Positions 1 to 8,296 of a stretch of 64,000 bases of DNA are shown here, one piece after another. How positions within the stretch are numbered: the stretch's first letter is position 1; every line of letters starts with the position of its first letter. Source of the stretch: Defluviicoccus sp. (lineage in GTDB: Bacteria > Pseudomonadota > Alphaproteobacteria > MPNO01); NCBI GenBank assembly GCA_028821395.1, contig JAPPGP010000125.1:30747-94746 (forward strand), read 5' to 3'. The position numbers and the translations under genes were made by a program. The notes beneath the pieces are model-generated. The model saw only the letters and a list, made by a program, of their open reading frames with translations, ran no database searches and was not told where the DNA came from.

Positions 1-12
1 GCGATCATGCGT

Positions 13-1044
13 CTACTTGAGGCTGTCGTAGACCTCTTTCATCAGCGACGCATCGGCGAGCTTCGAGACCGGGGGCAGGTTCTTGCGTCCCGTCGCCCTG
101 GCGGCCGCATACAGCGGTCCCGAGATCGTCGCCGGGTCGATGACCAGCATCTTCTGCGCCGGGTTCTTCGGATCCTTCATCATCTCGATCTGGATCTGGT
201 TCTGGCGGAGCTGCTGCTTGGGGTTCAGCCCCAGATCGGCGCCGTATTTCTTGACCGCGAGCCCGGCGGCGACGCTCGGATCGCGGGCGTTGTCGATCCA
301 GCCGCGGGTCACGGCGCGGAGGAACTTGACGACCGTTTCCCTGTTGGACTCCAGGTAGGCGCGCGTCGTGAAAATGTTGGTGCCGTAGGACCGGTAGCCG
401 AGGTCGGCGAACGACACGAAGTGGAAGTCCTTGCCGCGCTTGAGGCCCTTGAGCTCGAGAGCGACCGCCTGGTTGGTCCCGAAAGCCGTATAGCCGTCGC
501 CTTGCTTGTTGAGCAGCGGCTCGGGCGAGTAGCCGGCCGGAACGTGCTGCCACTCGTCGGGCAGGTTGTTGAGCTTCAGCGTCGCCGAGATGGCTTTGCG
601 CTCCTTGGCGCCCTGGGCGAGGATCTTCTTTCCGACGATGTCCGACGGCTTGGTGATGGGATTGTCGCCGAGCGACAGGATGCCGAGCGGCGATACCGAG
701 AAGGTCGCGGCGATCAGCACGAAGTCGTTGCCGCGCGAGACGGCATCGAGCAACGGAAGCCAGCCGCCGTAGCCGATATCGACCTTGCCGGCGGCGAGCG
801 TCACCAGCGGCTTGGGCGCGTTGGGCCCGCCCGGGAAATACTTGATGTCCAGCCCTTCTTCGGCGAAATACCCCTTCTCCAAAGCCAGCCAGATCCCGCC
901 ATACTCGACATTCGGGATCCAGCTCATGCCCACGCGGACGGTCTTCATGCCTTGCGCCTCGGCGGTTTGCGAGACCGCCAACGGTCCCGCGATTGCGGCG
1001 AACAACGCCGCTCCGAGCACGGAAACAATGGCTCTGCGTTTCAT
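13..1044 (-). CDS. ABC transporter substrate-binding protein, NMT1/THI5-like
   Basis: 343-residue periplasmic binding protein of the NMT1/THI5/SsuA superfamily, which delivers small organic or nitrogenous solutes (pyrimidine precursors, sulfonates, nitriles) to an ABC importer. An N-terminal signal peptide (MKRRAIVSVLGAALFAAIAG, cleaved near AEAQ) is followed by the family opening VRVGMSWIPNVEYGGIWLAL and the segment KYFPGGPNAPKPLVTLAAGK. The start at 1044 was chosen over an in-frame ATG at 1197 because it begins the signal peptide and has GGGGAGA upstream. The partner permease and ATPase are not in the window and probably lie to the left. The divergent formamidase-like gene hints at an amide or N-heterocycle ligand, which is inference. 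Confidence 0.85.
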   Translation of the reverse strand: MKRRAIVSVLGAALFAAIAGPLAVSQTAEAQGMKTVRVGMSWIPNVEYGGIWLALEKGYFAEEGLDIKYFPGGPNAPKPLVTLAAGKVDIGYGGWLPLLDAVSRGNDFVLIAATFSVSPLGILSLGDNPITKPSDIVGKKILAQGAKERKAISATLKLNNLPDEWQHVPAGYSPEPLLNKQGDGYTAFGTNQAVALELKGLKRGKDFHFVSFADLGYRSYGTNIFTTRAYLESNRETVVKFLRAVTRGWIDNARDPSVAAGLAVKKYGADLGLNPKQQLRQNQIQIEMMKDPKNPAQKMLVIDPATISGPLYAAARATGRKNLPPVSKLADASLMKEVYDSLK

Positions 1045-1525
1045 GCGATGTCTCCCCAGGATCGGGCCGGACCGTTCGCGGTCGGGCCTGCTGCGGCAGC
1101 GTGAGCGTTCAGCGGAGCTGTCGTCGTCACGCGGCGGAGCAGCGAAGGTAGCGGATCGCCGGCTATAGTGAACAGTAGTTTGTTTTCCGTTTAGCATAGG
1201 GTCTTCCTATGACACGGGACCGCCGGTGAGCCTTGAATATTCGCCAGCTCGACAGAGGTCCGCAATCCTCGAAGGGTTCGTGCGAGCGCTCAAGTCGTAC
1301 TTGATGGAGTTGAATTGAACCACCCCCGAGGAGCCCACCTCGGAGTGCGGCTCGGGCGCGCCGGCGAAGCGCGGGGCATCGCGGGCGACGGGCCGCGCCC
1401 GCCGGTGGACGGCAGCCGGGCGGCCGAGTAGGAACATGCGGAACGCCGGCAAGGGAGGGCCGCATGAACCATGTCGGCAGCTTGCCGGCGACCGCGCGAC
1501 GGACGATGGCGGGAGAGGCGTCGCC
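1045..1525. other. Divergent intergenic region
   Basis: About 480 nt between the minus-strand NMT1 binding protein and the plus-strand formamidase. No convincing gene is visible. An AT-richer patch at about 1160-1215 stands out against the GC-rich surroundings and is the likeliest promoter site for the leftward gene; I could not fit a clear -35/-10 pair. Open frames crossing it on the minus strand are antisense to the formamidase. Confidence 0.4.
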
Positions 1526-2635
1526 ATGCATGAAATTCGAATCGACCGCAGCAAGCCGCTCTTCGCGGAGCCGCATGTCGGGCACAACCGCTACCACCCC
1601 GACATCGAGCCGGTGCTGGAGGTGGGCGAGGGCGAAGAGGTGGTCATCGAGACCCGCGATGCGGTGGACGGCCAGATCGGGCCGGAGACCACCGAAGCGG
1701 ATTTCGCCGACTTCGAGGTCGGCGCCGTTCACCCGCTGACCGGTCCAATCGCGGTCAAGGGCGCGGAGCCGGGCGATGCGCTGGAGATCGAGTTTCTCGA
1801 CATCGTGCCGCAAGCGACCGCGTTCAGCGCGATCCTTCCGGGGCTCGGCTTCCTGCGCGACATCATGACCGAACGGTTTCTCGTCCACTGGACGCTGAGC
1901 GACGGCTGGGCGACCTCGCCGCAGATTCCCGGCGTCCGGATTCCGGGCGCGCCCTTCATGGGGATCTCGGGCGTCGCGCCGTCGGCCGAGAAGCTGAAAG
2001 AATGGACCGAACGCGAGCGGCGGCTGGCCGACCGGGGCGGCGCGGTCGCGCCGCCGCGCCTCCAGGGCGCGGTTCCGCAGGGCGCCTGCGGGCTGCACGG
2101 CCTGCGCACCCAGCCGCCGCGCGAGAACGGCGGCAATTTCGACGTCAAGCAGCTGACCCGGGGCTCGAAGCTGGTTCTGCCGGTGTTCGTCCCGGGGGCG
2201 TTGTTCTCCACCGGCGACGGGCATTTCGCCCAGGGCGACGGCGAGGTTTCGGTGACCGCCGTCGAGATGGGCGCGACGGTGGCGGTCCGATTCAAGCTGT
2301 ACAAGGGGCTCGCGGCATCGCGCCGGTTCACCGCGCCGGTGTTCAGCCACGACCGGTATTTCGCCGACCCCGAGATCGCCGTGCCGCGGCGCTTTCTCGG
2401 CGTCATGGGCATGCCGATCACCGAGGACGGCGAGAATGACGGCGAGAACCTGACGCTCGCCTGCCGTAACGCGGTGCTCAACATGATGGAGCTTCTCCAG
2501 GAGCGGGGCTTCAGCCGCGAGCAGGCCTATGTAATCTGCAGCGTCGCCGTCGACCTCAGGGTCTCCAACGTGGTGGACGTGCCCAACTACGTGGTCTCGG
2601 CGCTGCTCCCGGAGGCGATCTTCGACGGCGATTGA
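1526..2635 (+). CDS. Acetamidase/formamidase family protein
   Basis: 369-residue cytoplasmic hydrolase of the acetamidase/formamidase (FmdA/AmiF) family, which releases ammonia from short-chain amides. The opening VGHNRYHPDIEPVLEVGEGE, the segment HPLTGPIAVKGAEPGDALEI and the C-terminal stretch VAVDLRVSNVVDVPNYVVSA are typical of the family. The start at 1526 is preceded by GGGAGAGG; an earlier in-frame ATG at 1436 would add 30 residues of low-quality sequence. It is followed 138 nt later by a bicupin gene on the same strand. The true substrate cannot be read from sequence. Confidence 0.88.
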   Translation: MHEIRIDRSKPLFAEPHVGHNRYHPDIEPVLEVGEGEEVVIETRDAVDGQIGPETTEADFADFEVGAVHPLTGPIAVKGAEPGDALEIEFLDIVPQATAFSAILPGLGFLRDIMTERFLVHWTLSDGWATSPQIPGVRIPGAPFMGISGVAPSAEKLKEWTERERRLADRGGAVAPPRLQGAVPQGACGLHGLRTQPPRENGGNFDVKQLTRGSKLVLPVFVPGALFSTGDGHFAQGDGEVSVTAVEMGATVAVRFKLYKGLAASRRFTAPVFSHDRYFADPEIAVPRRFLGVMGMPITEDGENDGENLTLACRNAVLNMMELLQERGFSREQAYVICSVAVDLRVSNVVDVPNYVVSALLPEAIFDGD

Positions 2636-2773
2636 GCCTGCTCCGTACCGGCCGCCGGCCGTCCGGCTTGGCGGAGAAACCGCCCGTGCACTAACATCCC
2701 GGACCAGCCGGCGGGAACCGGTCGGCGGCGTTGCGGGACCGGCCCGTCCATCGCGCAACACGGGGAGCGGGAC

Positions 2774-3850
2774 ATGGCGCGGCGGCAAGCGACAGAGGAC
2801 GATTTCCTCGCCGAGGTGTATGGCGCGGCGCTCGACTTCCCGGGCTCGGCCGGGCTACCGGTCGTCCGCCCGAAGAAGCACCTCATCCAGGCGCATCACT
2901 GGAAGGCGGCCGAGATCGAGCGGCTGACCGAAAAGGCGTCGGGCATGGCGCTGGGCGAGCGGCGCATGCTGCGGCTGGCCAACCCCGGGACCCCGGGGTG
3001 GAAATACGCGACCCAGTCGCTCTCGGTCTCGGTCCAGCAGATTCTGCCCAACGAGATCGCCGTGCCGCATCGGCATACGGCAAACGCGATCCGTTTCTTC
3101 CTCAAGGGAAGCGGCGCATACACGACGGTCGAGAACGACAAGTGCATCATGGAGCCCGGCGACCTGATCGTGACGCCGGGCGGCGAGTGGCACGACTATG
3201 GCGGCGAAGGCAACGAGGCCGGCGTGTGGCTCGATGCGCTCGACCTTCCGCTGGTCCAGTATCTCGACGCGATGGGCTGGCTCGACACCGTGGGCGAGTA
3301 TGTCGGCTATCAAGTGTCGGACGAGACCCAGCTATCGGGATCGGCGGCGGGGCTTTCGGAGAAGCGCTACAGCGCGGCCGGGCTGAAGCCGATGTGGGAC
3401 AGCGACGGCAGCTCGCACCGCGTGGGGCTCATCCACTACCGCTGGGCGCAGACCCATGAGGCGCTCTGCCGCCTCGCCGAGACCGAGGTCAGCCCGTTCG
3501 ACGACGTGATCCTCGAATACGTCAATCCGGCGACCGGCAAGTCGCTCTACCCCACCTTCACCTGCTGCGTGCAGATGATCCGGCCCGGTGTCCGGACCCG
3601 GGCTCATCGGCACGCCAGCTGTGCGGTGTATTACGTCTTCCGGGGCAAGGGCCATAGCCTGGTCGGGGATCGGCGGTTCGATTGGTCCGAGGGCGACCTG
3701 TTCGTGGTCCCGACCTGGTTCTGGCACGAACACGGCAATGCGACCGGCGAGCCCGCGATCCTGTTCTCCATCCACGACTTCCCGGCCATGAAGTCGCTCG
3801 GCATCTACCACGAGATGCCCCACCCCGACGGCCACCTCCCGCAGGCTTGA
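2774..3850 (+). CDS. Bicupin dioxygenase, gentisate 1,2-dioxygenase-like
   Basis: 358-residue protein with two cupin barrels, as in gentisate/1-hydroxy-2-naphthoate/salicylate ring-cleaving dioxygenases that use Fe(II). Cupin 1 has PHRHTANAIRFFLKG and, further on, GGEWHDYG. Cupin 2 has RAHRHASCAVYYVFRGKG and WFWHEHGN, so both potential metal sites look intact, whereas many family members keep metal only in the N-terminal barrel. The ribosome site GGGGAGCGG precedes the ATG. It runs towards a single-cupin gene on the opposite strand. Aromatic ring cleavage is the family expectation; the substrate is not determined. Confidence 0.8.
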   Translation: MARRQATEDDFLAEVYGAALDFPGSAGLPVVRPKKHLIQAHHWKAAEIERLTEKASGMALGERRMLRLANPGTPGWKYATQSLSVSVQQILPNEIAVPHRHTANAIRFFLKGSGAYTTVENDKCIMEPGDLIVTPGGEWHDYGGEGNEAGVWLDALDLPLVQYLDAMGWLDTVGEYVGYQVSDETQLSGSAAGLSEKRYSAAGLKPMWDSDGSSHRVGLIHYRWAQTHEALCRLAETEVSPFDDVILEYVNPATGKSLYPTFTCCVQMIRPGVRTRAHRHASCAVYYVFRGKGHSLVGDRRFDWSEGDLFVVPTWFWHEHGNATGEPAILFSIHDFPAMKSLGIYHEMPHPDGHLPQA

Positions 3851-3886
3851 GACGTCGAAGGGCCGCCCAGGCCTGCCGGGTCCCGC

Positions 3887-4300
3887 TCAGGCGGCGGCTG
3901 CCTCCATCTCCGCCGCGGTCAGCTCCCGGGTGCCGTACTCGGCCGGCGAGGTGATCTCCAGCATCTCGAGGTCGTCGGACCAGTCGATGACCGAGTGCTT
4001 GATCTCCGGCGGCAGCATGTGGACCGACCCCGCTTTGAGCGTTTCCTCGCCGTGCCCCTCGTACCAGAAGGTCACCCAGCCGCTGACCACGTAGACGATC
4101 AGGAAATCGATGTCGGTGTGAATATGGGCTTCGATCGGCGGGGGGCCGTCGCCGCCGCGGATCAGATGCGCGCCGTACTTGCCGCCGGTCGCTTCCTCGA
4201 CGCCGAAATGCCGGTAGACGAACTGATCTCGGATACCCTCTTTTCCGTAGGTTGCGCCATCGGCGTGGTCGATCACCAGCTTTTGCTTGAAATCGGACAT
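3887..4300 (-). CDS. Single-domain cupin protein
   Basis: 137-residue small cupin. The metal-binding motif EAHIHTDIDFLIVYVVSG (HxH) and a later histidine in KHSVIDW form a standard one-barrel site. GGAGGG lies upstream of the ATG. It is the last gene of a minus-strand series with a RidA protein (64 nt upstream) and the dipeptide-type ABC transporter and SDR genes. A role in metabolising the imported substrate is plausible but inferred. Small cupins may be isomerases, dioxygenases or sensors; the sequence does not decide. Confidence 0.7.
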   Translation of the reverse strand: MSDFKQKLVIDHADGATYGKEGIRDQFVYRHFGVEEATGGKYGAHLIRGGDGPPPIEAHIHTDIDFLIVYVVSGWVTFWYEGHGEETLKAGSVHMLPPEIKHSVIDWSDDLEMLEITSPAEYGTRELTAAEMEAAAA

Positions 4301-4364
4301 CGGACCCTCCGTTTCGTCTGGACGATGCGCAAGCTTATCGCAATTCGGGTGGGGCGCCGAGGGA

Positions 4365-4709
4365 TCAGACCGCGGCCACCAGCATGATCTCGACCTGCGT
4401 GCCGGGCGTCAGCTCGACCCCGACCGCGGCGCGCGCGGGCAGGCAGGCGGGGTCGAGCCAGGCCATCCAGACCTCGTTCATCGCGTCTTTCTGCGACAGA
4501 TCGGCCATATAGACCGTCGCCGACAGGATGCGCGACTTGTCGGTGCCCGCTTCGGCGAGAAAGCCGTCGATCTGCGCCAGCACCTGCCCGGTCTGGCCCT
4601 TGACGTCGAGGGTCTTGTCCTGGGCGACGATGCCCGAGAGATAGGCCAGCCCGCCATGCACGACGGCGCGGGCGTTCCACGCGCCCGGCTGTATTCTGTC
4701 GATGGTCAT
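4365..4709 (-). CDS. RidA family protein (enamine/imine deaminase)
   Basis: 114-residue YjgF/YER057c/UK114 protein. RidA hydrolyses reactive 2-aminoacrylate-type enamines/imines and works as a homotrimer. The C-terminal segment CLPARAAVGVELTPGTQVEI keeps an arginine in the place of the catalytic arginine of archetypal RidA (PARS context), unlike the triple-Rid protein at 59970-61172. A GAGGAG ribosome site precedes the ATG. It sits 197 nt downstream of the SDR segment in the same direction, so it could belong to the same transcription unit. Confidence 0.85.
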   Translation of the reverse strand: MTIDRIQPGAWNARAVVHGGLAYLSGIVAQDKTLDVKGQTGQVLAQIDGFLAEAGTDKSRILSATVYMADLSQKDAMNEVWMAWLDPACLPARAAVGVELTPGTQVEIMLVAAV

Positions 4710-4906
4710 GAGACGCTCCTCCTCGTTCGAATTGCGGCCGCCCGGTGGCCGGCGTTCGAGATGGTGACCCGCCCCCGCCGGCGGGTCCAGTTCGAATGCC
4801 GGTGCATCGCCGGTCTGGACTCGTTCCGATGTCGGACCGCCGGCCCCGCAACACGATCGGACGAACACCGTGCTTGCCCCTACGCCGTCTCTCCGCCGAT
4901 GACACC

Positions 4907-5632
4907 CTACCTGGGCAGGTATTCGGCGAATTGCTTCTCGACGGCTTTCGGGTCGGCGGCGAGGCCCTGGCTGACGCCGCCGGCGACGACACCGGGGTAG
5001 ACATCCTCCGCGCCGGCTTCGACGGCATCGAGCGCGGCATTGGCGACATCGCCCGGCGCTTCCAGCGGCGGCGGGTTCATGTCGCCCATGCGGGTGTCGA
5101 TCGCGCCCGGCATGACCGCGACCACCAGCGTGCCCTGGGCCGCCAGCTCGGCGCGCACGCCCTGGGTCAGCGACAGCGTTGCCGCCTTCGACGCGCAGTA
5201 GGTGCCGATCATCGGCAGGTTCACCCGGCTGAGGATCGACAGCATGTTGACGATGGCGCCGCCGCCGTTGCCGCCCAGCACCGGGCCGAACTGGCGGCAC
5301 ATCTCCATGGTGCCGAAATAGTTCACCGCCATCTCCTCGCGCGCGTTCCGCTGGGCGTCGCCGTCGGAGATCGGCCGGTTGGCGTTCACCCCTGCGTTGT
5401 TGACCAGCAGGGTGACATCGCCGCATTCGGCCGCGGCGCGGGCGATTCGGTCGTGGTCGGTCACGTCGAGCGCGAGCGCTCGCACCCGGCCGTCCGGCGT
5501 CCGGTAGCCGTCGGTGCTGCGCATCCCGGCATAGATCTTCGCCGCGCCTCGGTCGAGCAGCGCCTGCACGAAGGCGGCGCCGACCCCGCGGTTGGCACCG
5601 GTGACCAGCGCCACGCTTTCCTTCACGTTCAT
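4907..5632 (-). CDS. Short-chain dehydrogenase/reductase (in frame with the upstream ABC ATPase)
   Basis: 241-residue SDR if translated from its own ATG at 5632, which has GGGAGA a few bases upstream. The NAD(P)-binding motif TGANRGVGA, the NNAG motif (VNNAGVNANRP), the catalytic Ser region (SILSRVN) and the YxxxK motif YCASK are all present, so it is a complete classical SDR oxidising or reducing a hydroxyl/keto substrate. The reading frame is continuous with the ATPase upstream: there is no stop between the two. It may therefore be made as a separate protein, as the C-terminal half of a 526-residue fusion, or both. Confidence 0.8.
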   Translation of the reverse strand: MNVKESVALVTGANRGVGAAFVQALLDRGAAKIYAGMRSTDGYRTPDGRVRALALDVTDHDRIARAAAECGDVTLLVNNAGVNANRPISDGDAQRNAREEMAVNYFGTMEMCRQFGPVLGGNGGGAIVNMLSILSRVNLPMIGTYCASKAATLSLTQGVRAELAAQGTLVVAVMPGAIDTRMGDMNPPPLEAPGDVANAALDAVEAGAEDVYPGVVAGGVSQGLAADPKAVEKQFAEYLPR

Positions 5633-6487
5633 GGTCAGCTTCTCTCCCAATTCGTTCTCCGCCGTCCGCGCGACCCAGCCCGGGTCGACGTCGGGCAGCG
5701 GGATCGCGTTCAGCAGCCGGCTTGTGTAGGGGTGGCGAGGCGCCGCGAAGATCGCCGCGCAATCGCCCTGTTCCACCGCCCGGCCGTTCAGCATCACCAC
5801 GACGCGGTCGCACACGGTGCGCACGACGGAGAGGTCGTGGCTGATCAACAGCAAAGCGAGGCCGAGGTCGCGGCGCAACTCGCGCAGCAGGGCCAGGATC
5901 TGCGCCTGGCTCGACATGTCGAGGCCGGAGACGATCTCGTCGGCGACGACCAGCCTGGGCTGCAAGGCGATGGCCCGCGCGATGCCGACGCGCTGGCGCT
6001 CGCCGCCCGACAGCTCGTGCGGATACCGCTCGCCATGGGTTGGCCTGAGCGCGACGCGTTCGAGCAGGGCGTCGACCTGGCGGCGGGCCTCGCTTCTCGT
6101 TGCCGCCCGGCCGTAGAGGCGCAAGGGCTGGGCTACGATGTCGGCCACCCTTCGGCGCGGGTTGAGCGAGGATTGCGGGTCCTGGAAGATCATCTGGAAC
6201 TGTGGGCGCAGCGGGCGCAGCTGGTCTTCCGGCAGGTTCGCGATGTCCGTTCCGTCGAACAGCAGGCGGCCCGCGGTCGGCTTGTGGAGCCGGATCAGGG
6301 TACGCCCGAGGCTGGTCTTGCCGGAGCCGCTCTCGCCGACGACGCCCAGCGTATCGCCCGGCGCGAGCGCGAGATCGACGCCGTGCAGGATGTCGACCGG
6401 CGGGGCCGGGCCCAGTGGCGGCTTGCGGCTGTAGTCGGGCAGCGAGAGGCGCAGCCCGGCGGCTTCCAGCAGCGCGGGCTCAGCCAT
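4907..6487 (-). CDS. Dipeptide-type ABC ATPase (OppF/DppF-like) fused in frame to an SDR
   Basis: 526-residue open frame. Residues 1 to about 270 form an OppF/DppF-type ATPase: Walker A GESGSGKTS (51-59), Q-loop FQDP, signature LSGGERQR (about 159-166), Walker B LVVADE (about 179-184) followed by IVSGLD instead of the usual PTSALD, H-loop SHD (216-218), and the family tail RHPYTSRLLNAIPLPD. The frame then continues without a stop through GWVARTAENELGEKLT into a full SDR from residue 286. The start at 6487 overlaps the upstream ATPase gene by 8 nt. Either the ATPase stop codon was lost or this is a genuine fusion; an internal ribosome site before the SDR ATG argues that the SDR can still be made alone. 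Confidence 0.75.
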   Translation of the reverse strand: MAEPALLEAAGLRLSLPDYSRKPPLGPAPPVDILHGVDLALAPGDTLGVVGESGSGKTSLGRTLIRLHKPTAGRLLFDGTDIANLPEDQLRPLRPQFQMIFQDPQSSLNPRRRVADIVAQPLRLYGRAATRSEARRQVDALLERVALRPTHGERYPHELSGGERQRVGIARAIALQPRLVVADEIVSGLDMSSQAQILALLRELRRDLGLALLLISHDLSVVRTVCDRVVVMLNGRAVEQGDCAAIFAAPRHPYTSRLLNAIPLPDVDPGWVARTAENELGEKLTMNVKESVALVTGANRGVGAAFVQALLDRGAAKIYAGMRSTDGYRTPDGRVRALALDVTDHDRIARAAAECGDVTLLVNNAGVNANRPISDGDAQRNAREEMAVNYFGTMEMCRQFGPVLGGNGGGAIVNMLSILSRVNLPMIGTYCASKAATLSLTQGVRAELAAQGTLVVAVMPGAIDTRMGDMNPPPLEAPGDVANAALDAVEAGAEDVYPGVVAGGVSQGLAADPKAVEKQFAEYLPR

Positions 6488-7412
6488 GTTCGCGCTCTCC
6501 CGCGGCGCGGGCGGCGTCCCAGGCCAGCGCCTCGGCGTTGAGCCGCGCGGTCAGCGCCTCCGGCACCGGCCGCAGCCGGTCGCCCGGCCGGTCGTGGCGC
6601 GGCGTCGCCGCGATCAGCGCGCTTGTGTAATCGTGGCCCGGCGCCTCGACGATCCGGCGCGTGTCGCCGGATTCCAGCACCCGCCCGCCATGCAGCACCG
6701 TCACCCGGTCGCAGATCTTGGCGACCACGCCGAGATCGTGGGTGACGAACAGGATCGAGGCGCCTTCCTGTGCCTGCATCCGCTTGATCAGCGCGAGCAC
6801 CTGGCGCTGGACGGTGACGTCGAGCGCCGTGGTCGGCTCGTCGGCGACGATCAGCTTGGGCCGGCAGGCGAAGGCGATGGCGATCAGGACGCGCTGGCGC
6901 ATGCCGCCGCTGAGTTCGTGGGGATACTGGCGCAGCACGCGCTCCGGCTCCCGGATGTGGACGTCGTCGAGCAGTTCGAGCGCCCGCGCGCGGGCCGCCG
7001 CCCGGTCCATGGCCAGATGCAGGCGCAACACGTCGGCGATCTGCCCGCCGATGCGGTAGGCCGGGTTGAGCGAGGTCATCGGGTCCTGCGGAATCAGGCC
7101 GAGGCCCCGGCCCATCAGGCGACGCCGTTCCTTCTCCGGCAGATGGGTGATGTCCCGGCCGTCGAACCGCACCGATCCGCCGGTGATTCGGGCGAGCGAC
7201 GGCTGGATGCCTAGAATGACCTTGCCGATCATCGTCTTGCCGGCGCCGGATTCGCCGACCAGCCCGTGGACCTCGCCGGGGACGATGTCGAGCGAGACGT
7301 CGCGCAGGATCGGCGTCTGCCGCCGCCGGCCGGCGATCGCCAGATGCAGGTTGCGGACCGAGAGGATCGGGCCGTTCGGCGGCGTCCCGGCGGTCATTTG
7401 CGCATCGCTCAT
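6480..7412 (-). CDS. Dipeptide-type ABC transporter ATPase (OppD/DppD-like)
   Basis: 310-residue ATPase that energises import of peptides, nickel or related solutes together with its neighbour. Walker A GESGAGKTMIGK, Q-loop PQDPMTSLNP, signature LSGGMRQRV, Walker B IVADEPTTALDVT and H-loop THDLGVV are all intact. The C-terminal oligopeptide-transporter extension (GHDYTSALIAATP) is the OppD/DppD type. The start overlaps the end of the permease gene as ATGA (7409-7412) and the stop overlaps the next ATPase, so the five transporter genes look translationally coupled. Confidence 0.93.
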   Translation of the reverse strand: MSDAQMTAGTPPNGPILSVRNLHLAIAGRRRQTPILRDVSLDIVPGEVHGLVGESGAGKTMIGKVILGIQPSLARITGGSVRFDGRDITHLPEKERRRLMGRGLGLIPQDPMTSLNPAYRIGGQIADVLRLHLAMDRAAARARALELLDDVHIREPERVLRQYPHELSGGMRQRVLIAIAFACRPKLIVADEPTTALDVTVQRQVLALIKRMQAQEGASILFVTHDLGVVAKICDRVTVLHGGRVLESGDTRRIVEAPGHDYTSALIAATPRHDRPGDRLRPVPEALTARLNAEALAWDAARAAGEREHG

Positions 7413-8296
7413 TTGCGCATCACCGGGTCGAGCGCGTCCTTCAACCCGTCGCCGAGCGCGTTGAGCGCCAGGACGAGGGCGATGACGCAGACGATCGGCA
7501 GGATCATCAGCCAGGGCGCCTGGTTCACATATTTCCGGCCGTCAGCGATCATCGTGCCCCAGGTCGGGAAATCGGAGGCCAGCGACAGGTTCACATAGCT
7601 GAGGATCGCCTCGACGATCACGGCGATGCCCATTTCCAGGGTGAACAGGACGAGCAGCAGGGGCAGCACGTTGGGCAGGATTTCGCGCCACAGGATGGCC
7701 ATGCGGCCGAGGCCGACGGTGACCGCCGAAGCGACGTAATCCTGTTGCTTCTGGGCCATGGTTTCGGCGCGCACGACCCGGCAGAAGCGCGTCCAGTCGA
7801 TCACCGCGATGGCGATGATGACCGAATGCAGGCCGGTCCCCATCACCGCGACCAACACGATGGAGAGCAGGACCGCCGGGAAGGCCATCCAGACCTCGAC
7901 CAGCCGGGAGATGACGGCATCGACCCAGCCGCCGAGATAGCCGGCGAGCAGGCCGAGTACCGTGCCGAGCAGCCCGGCGGCGGCAGCGGCGGTGACGGCG
8001 ACGAAGAGGGCGATCTGCGCGCCGTAGATGAGGCGGGACAGGATATCCCGGCCCAGATTGTCGGTGCCGAACAGGTAGCCGGCTTCCGCCTTGTCCGACC
8101 AGAAGGGCGGCGCGTATTGCAGCAGCAGATCCTGTTCGACCGGATCGTGCGGCGCGATCAGCGGCGCGAAGACCGCGGCGAGCGCAAAGAACAGCAGCAC
8201 CGCGCCGCCCAGCACGACCCGCCGGTTCGCCAGCAGCCGGCTGACCGTACCGCCGCGCCCTCGTACCGGGCCGGCCAGGGCCGCCGCCTCAGCCAT
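7409..8296 (-). CDS. ABC transporter permease (DppC-like)
   Basis: 295-residue inner-membrane permease. It has a cytoplasmic N-terminus, a first membrane helix (VVLGGAVLLFFALAAVFAPL), the DppC/OppC signature FGTDNLGRDILSRLIYGAQI, and the EAA-type coupling loop (about AVTVGLGRMAILWREILPN). About six membrane segments are visible. It pairs with the DppB-like permease, whose 3' end overlaps it by 8 nt. Substrate specificity is set by the binding protein at 9385-10929. Confidence 0.93.
   Translation of the reverse strand: MAEAAALAGPVRGRGGTVSRLLANRRVVLGGAVLLFFALAAVFAPLIAPHDPVEQDLLLQYAPPFWSDKAEAGYLFGTDNLGRDILSRLIYGAQIALFVAVTAAAAAGLLGTVLGLLAGYLGGWVDAVISRLVEVWMAFPAVLLSIVLVAVMGTGLHSVIIAIAVIDWTRFCRVVRAETMAQKQQDYVASAVTVGLGRMAILWREILPNVLPLLLVLFTLEMGIAVIVEAILSYVNLSLASDFPTWGTMIADGRKYVNQAPWLMILPIVCVIALVLALNALGDGLKDALDPVMRK

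Noticed and set aside
1163..1215. A sigma-70 promoter in the AT-rich patch before the NMT1 binding protein
   Set aside because: Hexamer-like sequences are present on both strands, but none has a proper 16-18 nt spacing.
1163..2788. A 541-codon open frame on the minus strand across the formamidase gene
   Set aside because: It is antisense to a clear formamidase gene, Arg/Pro/His-rich and without family motifs, as expected for shadow frames in GC-rich DNA.
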